A stretch of DNA of 64,000 nucleotides from Listeria cossartiae subsp. cayugensis. GTDB taxonomy: Bacteria > Bacillota > Bacilli > Lactobacillales > Listeriaceae. Location: contig NZ_JAARZC010000001.1 of NCBI RefSeq assembly GCF_014229095.1, positions 1,302,001 to 1,366,000 on the forward strand. Reading direction: 5' to 3'. The position numbers were made by a program, and so were the translations under genes. Each line of letters starts with the position of its first letter. Within the stretch, counting starts at the first letter, position 1. The notes beneath the pieces were generated by a model. The model saw only the letters and a list, made by a program, of their open reading frames with translations, had not been told where the DNA came from and did no database searches. Below, one piece after another: positions 18,921 through 27,338 of this stretch.

Positions 18921-18959
18921 AAAAAAGGACACTCCATACAAGCGGAATGCCCTTTTTTC
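18921..18959 (-). terminator. MFS gene terminator
   Basis: AAAAAAGGGCATTCCGC/GGAGTGTCCTTTTTT-type imperfect stem directly after the MFS stop. Confidence 0.85.
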
Positions 18960-18964
18960 TTATT

Positions 18965-20434
18965 TTAAGCTTCTTCAGTTTTCGTCACAATTGGTTCCAT
19001 TGCACTTCTATTTTTTTGAATAAATAATGCTAGAACGCAAGCAACAACGGAAAGAATTCCAGCAACTAAAAAAGCTGTTTCAATTCCGTGGATAAGCACG
19101 TGATTCGCAATTTCAGTTTTCGTTTTGCCAATCACATCGGCTGGTCCAAGTTTATCCGCAAAGCTCGCGGCACTTTTGGACATGACAGTAATGAGCGCGG
19201 CCGTCCCGATAGAACCGGCAACTTGGCGCATCGTATTGAACATCGCTGAACCATGGGATGCTAGTTTTAATGGCAGTGAATTGAGTGCTGCCGTTTGTAG
19301 TGGCATCATTACCATCGCCATACCCGCCGAACGGATGGTTTGCACGATAATAATAAAAGTTAATGTGGTCGATTCGTCCAAATTTGTAAACATGAATGTT
19401 GAACCGGCCATAATAATCAAACCGACTAACGATAAATACTTAGCCCCAAAACGGTCAAACATCACCCCAGTGACCGGAGAAAGTATGGCCGTGACGAGTG
19501 CGCCCGGCAAGAGAACCAAGCCTGATTCAAGCGGCGAAAATCCTCTAACAGTTTGTAAGAAAATTGGTAATAGCAACATTCCGCCAAATAATCCCATCAC
19601 TACAAAGAAACTAATTGCGGTTGTTAAAGCAAATGTTGGATATTTAAATACTCTAAAGTTAAGTAATGGCGCTTTGTTGCTTGTTTGATAACGAATAAAT
19701 ATTCCTAGAACAACTAAACCAAGAATAATAAATCCAGCTACTTTCCAAGTGAGCCAATCATGGTCTCCGGCATTACTAAATCCAAGTAACAAGCTTCCGA
19801 ACCCGACTGTCGACATAATAACGCCCAGAATATCGAGTTTCGGGAATGTTCTTTTTCCGACATTTTTAAGTAAGAAAATCGCTACGACAATATCTAGTAT
19901 CGCGAACGGAATAATGATAAAAAATAAATTGCGCCAATCATATTGTTGCACGATCCAACCAGAAAGTGTTGGACCAATCGCAGGAGCAAAGTTCATTGCA
20001 AGACCAATTAAGCCCATTGCCCGTCCTCTTCGTTCCATCGGGAATAAATTTAATACAACAACGGTTAGTAGCGGCATAACAATCCCAGCGCCAATCGCTT
20101 GTACCATACGCCCAGCAATAAGCATCGTATAGTCTGTTGCAAATCCGCCAATCGCTGTACCAATCGCAAAGGTAATCATCGCGAATAAGTAAAGTTGACG
20201 CGTCGTAAATCGTTCAATTAAAAAGGCTGTCATCGGAATCATGACACCATTAACTAACATAAATCCAGTCGATAACCATTGTCCTTGACTGGCTGTAATT
20301 CCAAAATCTTTCATAATACTTGGTAGCGCGACATTCATCAACGTTTGGTTGAGAATTGTAACAAAGGCGCCCATAAGCATAACAATCAAAATACCATTAC
20401 GCTTCACTGATGTACTTGCTGCTTTCATATTCAA
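18965..20434 (-). CDS. DHA2-family (14-TM) MFS drug exporter
   Basis: Integral membrane proton antiporter of 489 residues with about 14 hydrophobic segments. Motif A-like GRMVQAIGAG and motif C-like LVMNVALPSIMKDF/ GPTLSGWIVQQYDWRNLFFI blocks are those of the EmrB/QacA drug:H+ antiporter group. It overlaps the MarR gene: a TTG at 20434 is 9 bp from the GGAAGG site, and an ATG at 20428 is the alternative start. Co-transcription with a MarR repressor suggests substrate-inducible efflux; the drug cannot be named. Confidence 0.92.
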   Translation of the reverse strand: MNMKAASTSVKRNGILIVMLMGAFVTILNQTLMNVALPSIMKDFGITASQGQWLSTGFMLVNGVMIPMTAFLIERFTTRQLYLFAMITFAIGTAIGGFATDYTMLIAGRMVQAIGAGIVMPLLTVVVLNLFPMERRGRAMGLIGLAMNFAPAIGPTLSGWIVQQYDWRNLFFIIIPFAILDIVVAIFLLKNVGKRTFPKLDILGVIMSTVGFGSLLLGFSNAGDHDWLTWKVAGFIILGLVVLGIFIRYQTSNKAPLLNFRVFKYPTFALTTAISFFVVMGLFGGMLLLPIFLQTVRGFSPLESGLVLLPGALVTAILSPVTGVMFDRFGAKYLSLVGLIIMAGSTFMFTNLDESTTLTFIIIVQTIRSAGMAMVMMPLQTAALNSLPLKLASHGSAMFNTMRQVAGSIGTAALITVMSKSAASFADKLGPADVIGKTKTEIANHVLIHGIETAFLVAGILSVVACVLALFIQKNRSAMEPIVTKTEEA

Positions 20435-20871
20435 TCTCGTGCACCTTCCCTTTCCAAAATAGTAATAATCTCTTGGTGCATTTCAAGCATCTCTTTCAAT
20501 CTTTCTTCGCCAATTTCTAAGATAGGCTCTAAACGATTAAAGAAAACATGATACGTTTCTGCTGCTTTCGTAGCTCCTTTTTCCGTTAATTCTAAGCTGA
20601 GCGCGCGGCGATTCGTTTCATTTCTTGTCCGTTTCAAAAATCCCGCTTTTACTAATCGATCTACAATGCCAGATACCGTACTTTTACCAAGCTTCATTCG
20701 TTCTGCTAATTCACCAAGTGTTAATTCTGACTCTCTTTGTAATTCTCTGATTGCGAGTAATTGTGTCGTTGTAATTTCTCGATTTGCTGCTTCTTCTGCC
20801 AACACATGATGGGTTTTTCGTTGTACTTCGCGAAAAGAGAAAATAACCTCTTTCACTAATTTTTCATCCAT
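20431..20871 (-). CDS. MarR-family transcriptional regulator
   Basis: Winged-helix regulator of 146 residues. Helix-turn-helix around residues 48-72 (LTLGELAERMKLGKSTVSGIVDRL), then the wing with RTRNETNRRALSLELTEKG, typical of MarR. First gene of the MarR-MFS operon, with a strong promoter and an inverted repeat between promoter and start codon. It is probably an autorepressor that also controls the exporter. Confidence 0.93.
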   Translation of the reverse strand: MDEKLVKEVIFSFREVQRKTHHVLAEEAANREITTTQLLAIRELQRESELTLGELAERMKLGKSTVSGIVDRLVKAGFLKRTRNETNRRALSLELTEKGATKAAETYHVFFNRLEPILEIGEERLKEMLEMHQEIITILEREGARD

Positions 20872-20888
20872 TGACTTCCCTCCGTACC

Positions 20889-20917
20889 GTTCGCTTGCAA
20901 ATATTTCGTATGCGAAC
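20889..20917 (-). promoter_or_regulatory. Likely MarR operator
   Basis: GTTCGC and GCGAAC arms 17 bp apart enclose a second small repeat (TTCG-N4-CGAA). The site covers the start of the transcript just downstream of the -10, a usual place for MarR autorepression. Confidence 0.55.
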
Positions 20918-20931
20918 TATTAGCCTTTTGA

Positions 20932-20959
20932 ATTATACACCTCAAAAAAAATTTGTCAA
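20932..20959 (-). promoter_or_regulatory. marR-MFS promoter
   Basis: Consensus TTGACA (20954-20959), 16-bp spacer, consensus TATAAT (20932-20937). Confidence 0.85.
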
Positions 20960-21055
20960 TTGCTTGAAACGGCCCTTTTCCGACTGAAAGCGGAGCCAAT
21001 GACGTAATTCCAACGCTTAAAAAAGTTATATAAATTTTTACATAGGTTACTAGGC

Positions 21056-21090
21056 AAAAAAAAACCTTCCTAAAAACGAGGAAGGTTTTA
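21056..21090 (-). terminator. dat terminator
   Basis: AAAACCTTCCT/AGGAAGGTTTT perfect hairpin with a long T-run after the gene. Confidence 0.9.
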
Positions 21091-21094
21091 ACAA

Positions 21095-21964
21095 TTATTT
21101 AGCTAATTCAACTTCACCACATGCAGCGACAATTTCTTCTACAAAGTATTGATGTAATTTTGCAGTAATTGGGCCACGTTTTCCGTCAGCTACTTGTACA
21201 CCGTCGATATGAGTAACCGGTGTGATTTCGATTGTTGTGCTTGAAATGAAAACTTCATCCGCTTCACGAAGATCTGTTAAAGTGAAATCAGCTTCTTTGA
21301 CCGGAATACCGTTCTTTTTCGCAACAGCGATAATAACTTGACGAGTAATACCATTCAAGATTAAATTATCCGCAGCATGTGTCCATAACACTCCGTCTTT
21401 AATAATAGAAACATTGGAAGCAGAACATTCGGTTACTTGCTCTCCGCGGTGTAACACAGCTTCTAAGGCATTTTGTTGATGCGCTTTATTTTTCGCTAAA
21501 ATGTTTCCAAGTAAATTCAAGCTCTTGATATCGCAACGTAACCAGCGCACATCTTCTTCTGTAATAACAGGTCCGCCTTCTACAAATTGCTGCTCATTTC
21601 TTGGCACTTCACGAGCGGCTGCAGTTAACACGCCTTCTAATGGGAAATCATCTGGCATCACATGATTACGTGGATTTTGAACCCCACGCGTCACTTGTAA
21701 GTATACATTTCCTGTATTAATATTATTTTCGGCAACTAATTTTTCTAATAAATCACGTAACTCTTCTTTGGAATAAGGAATAACTAAGTCAATTTTTGCT
21801 GCACTAGCATATAAACGATCAATGTGTTCATTATAAGTGAAGAATTTACCATTATATAAACGAACTACTTCATATACACCGTCACCAAACTGATATCCGC
21901 GGTCTTCAATGTCAACTGTGGCATCTTCTCTTTCCACTAAATGGTTATTTACTAATACTTTCAT
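21095..21964 (-). CDS. dat: D-amino acid aminotransferase
   Basis: PLP-dependent fold-type IV transaminase, 289 residues, that interconverts D-Ala and D-Glu and so feeds peptidoglycan precursors. The fold signature YQFGDGVYEVVRLYNG, the PLP lysine in LNLLGNILAKNKA (near residue 146) and the E...ECSASNVSI segment are present. The start has AAGGAG. It lies downstream of pepV on the same strand with a hairpin between them. Confidence 0.95.
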   Translation of the reverse strand: MKVLVNNHLVEREDATVDIEDRGYQFGDGVYEVVRLYNGKFFTYNEHIDRLYASAAKIDLVIPYSKEELRDLLEKLVAENNINTGNVYLQVTRGVQNPRNHVMPDDFPLEGVLTAAAREVPRNEQQFVEGGPVITEEDVRWLRCDIKSLNLLGNILAKNKAHQQNALEAVLHRGEQVTECSASNVSIIKDGVLWTHAADNLILNGITRQVIIAVAKKNGIPVKEADFTLTDLREADEVFISSTTIEITPVTHIDGVQVADGKRGPITAKLHQYFVEEIVAACGEVELAK

Positions 21965-22025
21965 CTCAAGTCTCTCCTTGCATAGTTAATTTTTGGAACT
22001 GTCTAAAAACTTAATGAAACAAAGA

Positions 22026-22057
22026 AACTGCCGCAAAACTAAGCTTTGCAGCAGTTA
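22026..22057 (-). terminator. pepV terminator
   Basis: AACTGCTGCAAAGC.../GCGGCAGTT hairpin with a modest T-rich tail, between pepV and dat. Confidence 0.65.
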
Positions 22058-22076
22058 ATTTTTTCAATTATAACCC

Positions 22077-23489
22077 TTACTTCGCTAATTTGTAAAGTGC
22101 TTCTGCATAAATTGCTGTCGCTTTTAACAAATCATCAAAATAGCTGAATTCGTCTTTTTGGTGCATCGTGTCTTCACGCCCTGGGAATAGTGCACCGAAC
22201 GCTACACCTGTCTCCATATGACGTGCATAAGTTCCGCCACCAATTGCTAGTAAAGTAGCTTCTTCGCCAGTTTGTTTTGTATACACTTCTTGTAAAGTTT
22301 GAATAAGTGGGTGATCTTTTGGTACGAAAAGTGGTTTGGAATCTTCGTAATGTGTATATTGTGCATTGTACTCATATACAACTGTTTGCATTTTGTTTTT
22401 CAGTTTATCCATATTAGCAGTCACTGGGTAACGGAAATTAAGTCCGTATTTACCGCCTTCTGCTACATCATAACGGATAACCCCAACGTTCATTGTTAGT
22501 TCGCCGCTTTCTGCATCTTCATAGCTAATGCCTAGTTTAACAGCGCGAGAATCTCCGAATAAATAATCACGACCAAATGTCACGAAATCATTTGCAGCTC
22601 CAGTTAATTTAAATTTACCAAGGAAGCCGACTAAATGAAGACCCGCATTTACACCGTTGTTTGGTTCCATCGCATGCGCAGATTTGCCGACGATGTTGAT
22701 TTTAACGGATTTGCCGTTTTCTTCTAAGGTTCCTTCCACTGGATGATTTGCTAAGAAAGTTTTGAATGCACTTGCTAGCTTGTCGAAGTCTTTTACATCT
22801 TCTAAAATAGCTGTTGCGTGGTCAGGAACCATGTTGTAACGTTCGCCTGATTCTACGCTAAGTAAACGGAATGCTGCTTCTCCGCTCGCTTCACCGTCTT
22901 TGAAAGATACATCTAGTTCAGAGATACCTTTTTCTGCATGAATGATTGGGAATTCAGCATCTGGAACGAAACCAAGTGTTGGTTGTTCTTCTGTTTCGAA
23001 ATAGCGCTCTACACAGCTCATACCGCTTTCTTCATCAGAACCAATAATGATTCTAATGCGGCGTGAAAGTGGTAAACCTAATTCTTTAATAATTTTGAGT
23101 GCGTAATAACCAGCGATTGTTGGGCCTTTATCATCCGCAACTCCACGAGCGTATAATTTGCCGTCACGTAAAGTTGGTTCGAATGGTCCATTTGTCCAGC
23201 CGTCGCCAACTGGTACTACGTCAACATGTCCTAAAACGCCAACTAGTTCTTCGCCTTGACCATATTCAAGGTGTCCCGCTACGTTTCCAACTTCTTTCGC
23301 TGTGAAGCCATCTTTTTTACCTAATTCAATCATATAGTCGAGTGCGCGTTTCACGTCCGGTCCAAACGGCGCATCTTCTGTTTTTTTACTGTCATCGCGA
23401 ACACTTGGAATGCGAAGAAGCCCTTTTAAATCTTCTAGGAAATCATCTTTACGTGATTCCACTTCTTTTTGCCAATTAATTTCTGTCAT
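22077..23489 (-). CDS. pepV: M20-family dipeptidase PepV
   Basis: Cytoplasmic di-zinc dipeptidase of 470 residues. Active-site motifs in order: GHVDVVPVGDGW, GVADDKGPTIAGYYA (bridging Asp), GSDEESGMSC (general base and ligand Glu), DAEFPI and near the C-terminus GGGTYARHM. The lid domain lies between about 190 and 380. I start at the ATG at 23489 (MTEINWQ) behind GAAGGAGGG; the frame runs seven codons higher. It releases amino acids from imported or recycled dipeptides. Confidence 0.95.
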   Translation of the reverse strand: MTEINWQKEVESRKDDFLEDLKGLLRIPSVRDDSKKTEDAPFGPDVKRALDYMIELGKKDGFTAKEVGNVAGHLEYGQGEELVGVLGHVDVVPVGDGWTNGPFEPTLRDGKLYARGVADDKGPTIAGYYALKIIKELGLPLSRRIRIIIGSDEESGMSCVERYFETEEQPTLGFVPDAEFPIIHAEKGISELDVSFKDGEASGEAAFRLLSVESGERYNMVPDHATAILEDVKDFDKLASAFKTFLANHPVEGTLEENGKSVKINIVGKSAHAMEPNNGVNAGLHLVGFLGKFKLTGAANDFVTFGRDYLFGDSRAVKLGISYEDAESGELTMNVGVIRYDVAEGGKYGLNFRYPVTANMDKLKNKMQTVVYEYNAQYTHYEDSKPLFVPKDHPLIQTLQEVYTKQTGEEATLLAIGGGTYARHMETGVAFGALFPGREDTMHQKDEFSYFDDLLKATAIYAEALYKLAK

Positions 23490-23563
23490 AATTGTTATTC
23501 CCTCCTTCAAACTTATCTTCTCTATTGTAAACTGTTTTTCCGTAGCTTGGAAGCCGTAACTAC

Positions 23564-23977
23564 CTATTTTCTCATAAAACCTTTAATTGCTTCAAAATCC
23601 CAACGTTCCATCCGCGAAGAAAAAACGATATCGATGACGTTTAAGCTTTCCTTTTCTAGTGGCAGAAAGCGATATTCTTCGTGTTCATCGGATAATTCGA
23701 TTTCGCCATCTTCTGGCATTTCCACTAAATAAATAACGCCGGTAATTTGGAAGTCCTCATGGAAAAATTCCCACGTATCATATAAAATAAATGGCTGTAC
23801 TTGTAATTTGGTTTCTTCATAAACTTCTCTAAAAAGGGCTTCCCCGTGTGTTTCGCCGTAAGTCATGCGGCCTCCTGGAAGTTCAAATACGTCTCCTTCT
23901 ACCCCTTTTTTCTTGAGTGCTAAAAATTTTCCGTCTTTTACGATAACTGCTTTCACTGCAGGATATATAGGTTTCAT
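23564..23977 (-). CDS. Nudix hydrolase (MutT family)
   Basis: The 137-residue protein has a complete Nudix box, GGRMTYGETHGEALFREV followed by YEETKL (near residues 35-58), fitting G-x5-E-x7-REUxEExGU except that the final Gly is Lys. The substrate (a nucleoside diphosphate derivative) is not predictable. It has a strong AAGGAGG site and diverges from nnrD. Confidence 0.92.
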   Translation of the reverse strand: MKPIYPAVKAVIVKDGKFLALKKKGVEGDVFELPGGRMTYGETHGEALFREVYEETKLQVQPFILYDTWEFFHEDFQITGVIYLVEMPEDGEIELSDEHEEYRFLPLEKESLNVIDIVFSSRMERWDFEAIKGFMRK

Positions 23978-24081
23978 TTTACAAAAGCCTCCTTATCATT
24001 TAAGATAAACATGATTTATCTGTTCTTTATTTTACCCGGTTGAGTAGATAAAAGCCAGTGTCATAAGGAGGTTTTACAAAA

Positions 24082-24912
24082 TTGAAAAAAATAACACCAA
24101 AAGCAATGTGCGCATGGATTCCAAAACGTGAAGACGAAACACATAAGGGTGACTATGGGCGCGTTCTGATTGTCGCTGGAAATAAACAATTTGGCGGTGC
24201 TGCTATTATGGCCGCAGAAGCTTGTGTCAAAAGTGGGGCTGGTTTAACAACCGTTGCTTCCGATAGCGTCAACCGTCCTGCTCTCCAAACAAGAATACCT
24301 GAATGTATGTTTATTGATTACGAAAACATCACAAGTCTAAGTGAACAAATCAGCCAATTTGACACGATTTTAATTGGGCCTGGGCTTGGGTTAGATGCAT
24401 ACGCCGAAGAAATTTTCCACTTAGTATTACAAAAATCAACCGAACAGCAGCAAGTGATTATTGACGGCGACGGCATTACCATCTATGCAAAAGGAGAAAC
24501 ACCCCACCCCGCCTCTAAACTAACATTCACACCACATGCGGGCGAATGGGCACGACTAAAAGTGTTAGCGCCTGAAGCAGAAACACCAACAGATGTTGCA
24601 CTTGCAATTGATGCGACGATTGTACTTAAAGGGCATCGTACCAAAGTGTATTCCGGCGAATCTGCTTGGCAAAACATGTACGGTACGCCTGCAATGGCAA
24701 CGGGCGGCATGGGCGACACGCTTGCTGGAACAATTTGCGGGTTGATGGCGCAAACAGAAAAACCTATTACCGGTACATTAGCCGCAGTCTTTCTACACAG
24801 CTATATCGGTGAAATTTTAGCTAAAAAACGCTATGTAGTGCTTCCTACGGAGATTGCCGAAGAATTACCGACCTATTTGAAAATTTTTAGCGAAACAGAC
24901 GAACATGCTTAA
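24082..24912 (+). CDS. nnrD: ADP-dependent NAD(P)H-hydrate dehydratase
   Basis: Metabolite-repair enzyme that dehydrates the S form of hydrated NAD(P)H using ADP. Of its 276 residues, the ribokinase-like fold shows GDYGRVLIVAG, IGPGLGLD, FTPHAGEWARL and the phosphate loop ATGGMGDTLAGTI with the catalytic Asp. The start is TTG, 9 bp behind a strong AAGGAGG. The epimerase domain found fused in many bacteria is absent, so the partner must be encoded elsewhere. It converges with the PAP2 gene. Confidence 0.93.
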   Translation: MKKITPKAMCAWIPKREDETHKGDYGRVLIVAGNKQFGGAAIMAAEACVKSGAGLTTVASDSVNRPALQTRIPECMFIDYENITSLSEQISQFDTILIGPGLGLDAYAEEIFHLVLQKSTEQQQVIIDGDGITIYAKGETPHPASKLTFTPHAGEWARLKVLAPEAETPTDVALAIDATIVLKGHRTKVYSGESAWQNMYGTPAMATGGMGDTLAGTICGLMAQTEKPITGTLAAVFLHSYIGEILAKKRYVVLPTEIAEELPTYLKIFSETDEHA

Positions 24913-24913
24913 T

Positions 24914-24951
24914 AAAAAATCCTCCCTTTTTATGAAAGAGAGGATTTTTTT
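24914..24951 (+). terminator. Bidirectional terminator, nnrD and PAP2 gene
   Basis: AAAAAATCCTC/GAGGATTTTTT stem with T-runs both ways between convergent genes. Confidence 0.87.
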
Positions 24952-25605
24952 CTATGCTTTTTTAAATTTACTAGCCCATAAAGCTAGTTTTTTATTCCAA
25001 ATAAAGTAACAACCGATGCCACTGAAAAGCGTCGCATTGCCGATTAAAAATCCAGCGACAACATCACTTGGGAAATGAACTCCTAAGTAAACGCGAGAAT
25101 ACATGATGAAAATCACTAGGCCAAGCGCAAGAATCCCAATCGTTATACGAAGCCATCTGCGGCTAACATACATAATTAACAAGAAAGCGAGCATTCCGTA
25201 AAAAACTGTAGACCCTGTCGAGTGTCCGCTTGGAAAACTAAACCCGCCTTGTTCGATTAATTTGTACGTAGGTCTTGGTCGTTGAACGATATTTTTAATA
25301 ATTGAAGGAATCAGCGCTCCACCAATTAAAACTATACCGCCAAACCAAATTGCCATATCTATTTTTCGCATGAAAACAAACACAATAATCACGATTACAG
25401 TCAAAATACAAATAGTTGCTACCCCACCAATATCCGTTAAATATGAAATCACAGTCGTTTTCGTATCCGTAATCCCGGTGCGAATAATACTATTCCAATA
25501 ATCATCAAAGCGTTGAATCCATTTTGCGCCGGTCATAACGCCAGTCATAAAGAAAATAAATCCAAGGAGGGCGATGCCGCTAATAATAAATGGTGTTTTT
25601 TTCAT
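24952..25605 (-). CDS. PAP2-family membrane phosphatase
   Basis: Integral membrane protein of 217 residues with about six transmembrane helices. The three phosphatase motifs are intact: KNIVQRPRP, PSGHSTGS and SRVYLGVHFPSD. Candidate substrates are phosphatidic acid, phosphatidylglycerophosphate or undecaprenyl pyrophosphate. It is only 9 bp behind a MOP flippase gene, which favours a role in recycling or moving lipid-linked wall intermediates; that is inference. Confidence 0.93.
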   Translation of the reverse strand: MKKTPFIISGIALLGFIFFMTGVMTGAKWIQRFDDYWNSIIRTGITDTKTTVISYLTDIGGVATICILTVIVIIVFVFMRKIDMAIWFGGIVLIGGALIPSIIKNIVQRPRPTYKLIEQGGFSFPSGHSTGSTVFYGMLAFLLIMYVSRRWLRITIGILALGLVIFIMYSRVYLGVHFPSDVVAGFLIGNATLFSGIGCYFIWNKKLALWASKFKKA

Positions 25606-25614
25606 ACAATCCTC

Positions 25615-27228
25615 CTAACGAATTCTTAGTTTTTCACGTAATCTCGTTCCACGTGGTCCAAATAATTTGTCAGACAAGTGTAGTTTGAATGCCATATAAC
25701 CATAGAAAATCGCGCCAATTCCACCACAAACGATGGTAATGATTAACGCAGGGATTTTCCGGTCGGTGGAAACAAAATTACCCATGAATAGATAAAGTAT
25801 AATAACCACAAGCCCCATTAAGGCTGTCATTCCAAAGAAAAGCACCGTTCGCCGCAAAATAATTTTGAACGAGAAGCGAACATATTTTTTAATAATAAGC
25901 AGCATGAAAATACAAGATACCGCGTAGCCAATTCCGGTCGCAATAATCGACCCTTTTGCCTCAAATAGCATGATTAATGGCATTTGTAGCACCGATTTCG
26001 CTAGTAAACCGAGTAATAAACCAAGCACCGTAAAGCGTTGTTCGTCAATCCCTTGAAGGACTGCGGCAGAAACACTAAAGAGCGAGAATAAAATCGCAAT
26101 TGGCGCAAACAATTGTAATAGTTCGGTTCCATTATCACTAGGCGCGAAAAACACGGTGAATAATGGTCTTGCTAGCATCGCAATACCAAAACAAGCAGGA
26201 ATTGTTAAAAATAATAAAATTTGAAAAACGTCATTTAGCTGGCGTTTCACTTGGGCATATTCTTTTCGAACATAAGCTCCCGTAACCAGTGGAACAAGCG
26301 CCATCGAAAACGCAATCGCGAGCGTTCCCGGAATCATAATCAATTTTTGAACATCAAAGTTAATAATCGCTACATACGAATTCACTAGTTCGGGAGTAAT
26401 ACCAATATATTCCAGTACTCGCCCTAAAGTAAATTGGTCAATCAGTTGATAAAGCGATGTTGCTGATCCAACAATAATAAAAGGAATCGCCGAAAGAATA
26501 ATATCTTTATACAGCGTCGGGATGGAAATTTTCACCGTCCCTCTGTCCTCTAAAAGCATTCGGTCAAGTCCTGGTTTTCGTTTGTAAAAATACCATAGTA
26601 GTAAAAGTAAACTGGCAAAAGCACCTACAAAAGCGGAGAATGTAGCGATACTAATAGCTGTTACTACATTTCCATCAAGCACGTACATCACAATAAATGT
26701 GCCAGCAAGTAAGAACATAATTCGTACAACTTGTTCTAAAACTTGCGATACAGCAGAAGGCCCCATCGAATTATATCCTTGGAAAAAACCTCGAAGTAAA
26801 CTCATGACTGGAATAATAAGTAAGGCAAAACTAACTGCACGAATAACCTGAATCCCATCTGCTAAACTATAACCACCTTCTAGCTGCTGCATACGAGCAA
26901 GCGTTGGCGCAAGTCCATACATCGCTAGGAAACAGACAATGCCGGAGAAAATCATTAAATATACACCTGTTTTAAATAATCGTCGGCCAACCGCGTATTC
27001 TTCCATCGCATTATATTTTGCTATATATTTAGCAACGGCTAGCGGAATCCCGGCAGTCGCAATGCTTAAGAATAATTGATACGGCACATAACCGAAATTA
27101 TACAGAAGCGCTGGTTCATCTCCTCCAATAATCGCATAAAACGGAATCACATACAATATTCCGAGCACTTTAGAGATTAATGTCCCTAGTGTCAGAATAA
27201 ATGTTCCTCTGAGCAGTTTTGAACCCAT
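25615..27228 (-). CDS. MOP-superfamily polysaccharide/lipid II-type flippase (copy 1)
   Basis: Membrane protein of 537 residues with about 14 hydrophobic segments, of the SpoVB/MurJ-like polysaccharide transporter family. Conserved segments such as RGTFILTLGTLISKVLGILYVIPF (start), MSLLRGFFQGYNSMGPSAVSQV and the VLQGIDEQRFTVLGLLLGLLAKS block are shared closely with the next gene upstream. In the family these proteins flip undecaprenyl-linked sugars, or lipid II, across the membrane. It is co-transcribed with the PAP2 gene. Confidence 0.9.
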   Translation of the reverse strand: MGSKLLRGTFILTLGTLISKVLGILYVIPFYAIIGGDEPALLYNFGYVPYQLFLSIATAGIPLAVAKYIAKYNAMEEYAVGRRLFKTGVYLMIFSGIVCFLAMYGLAPTLARMQQLEGGYSLADGIQVIRAVSFALLIIPVMSLLRGFFQGYNSMGPSAVSQVLEQVVRIMFLLAGTFIVMYVLDGNVVTAISIATFSAFVGAFASLLLLLWYFYKRKPGLDRMLLEDRGTVKISIPTLYKDIILSAIPFIIVGSATSLYQLIDQFTLGRVLEYIGITPELVNSYVAIINFDVQKLIMIPGTLAIAFSMALVPLVTGAYVRKEYAQVKRQLNDVFQILLFLTIPACFGIAMLARPLFTVFFAPSDNGTELLQLFAPIAILFSLFSVSAAVLQGIDEQRFTVLGLLLGLLAKSVLQMPLIMLFEAKGSIIATGIGYAVSCIFMLLIIKKYVRFSFKIILRRTVLFFGMTALMGLVVIILYLFMGNFVSTDRKIPALIITIVCGGIGAIFYGYMAFKLHLSDKLFGPRGTRLREKLRIR

Positions 27229-27287
27229 CGTCTAACTTCCTTTACATTAAATTATACATCCTTGTTTACTTTACCATTAACTCTTTT

Positions 27288-27329
27288 AAAAAAAAAGAAC
27301 AAACCTAAATAAATCTCGGCTTGTTCTTT
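27288..27329 (-). terminator. Terminator between the two flippase genes
   Basis: AAAGAACAAGCC.../GGTTTGTTCTTT hairpin ending in a run of nine T residues after copy 2. Confidence 0.83.
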
Positions 27330-27338
27330 ACAAAACAC

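Noticed and set aside
19125-19688. 187-codon plus-strand ORF opposite the MFS gene
   Set aside because: Exactly antisense to a well-supported 14-TM exporter, no ribosome binding site, and low-complexity translation; an overlap shadow.
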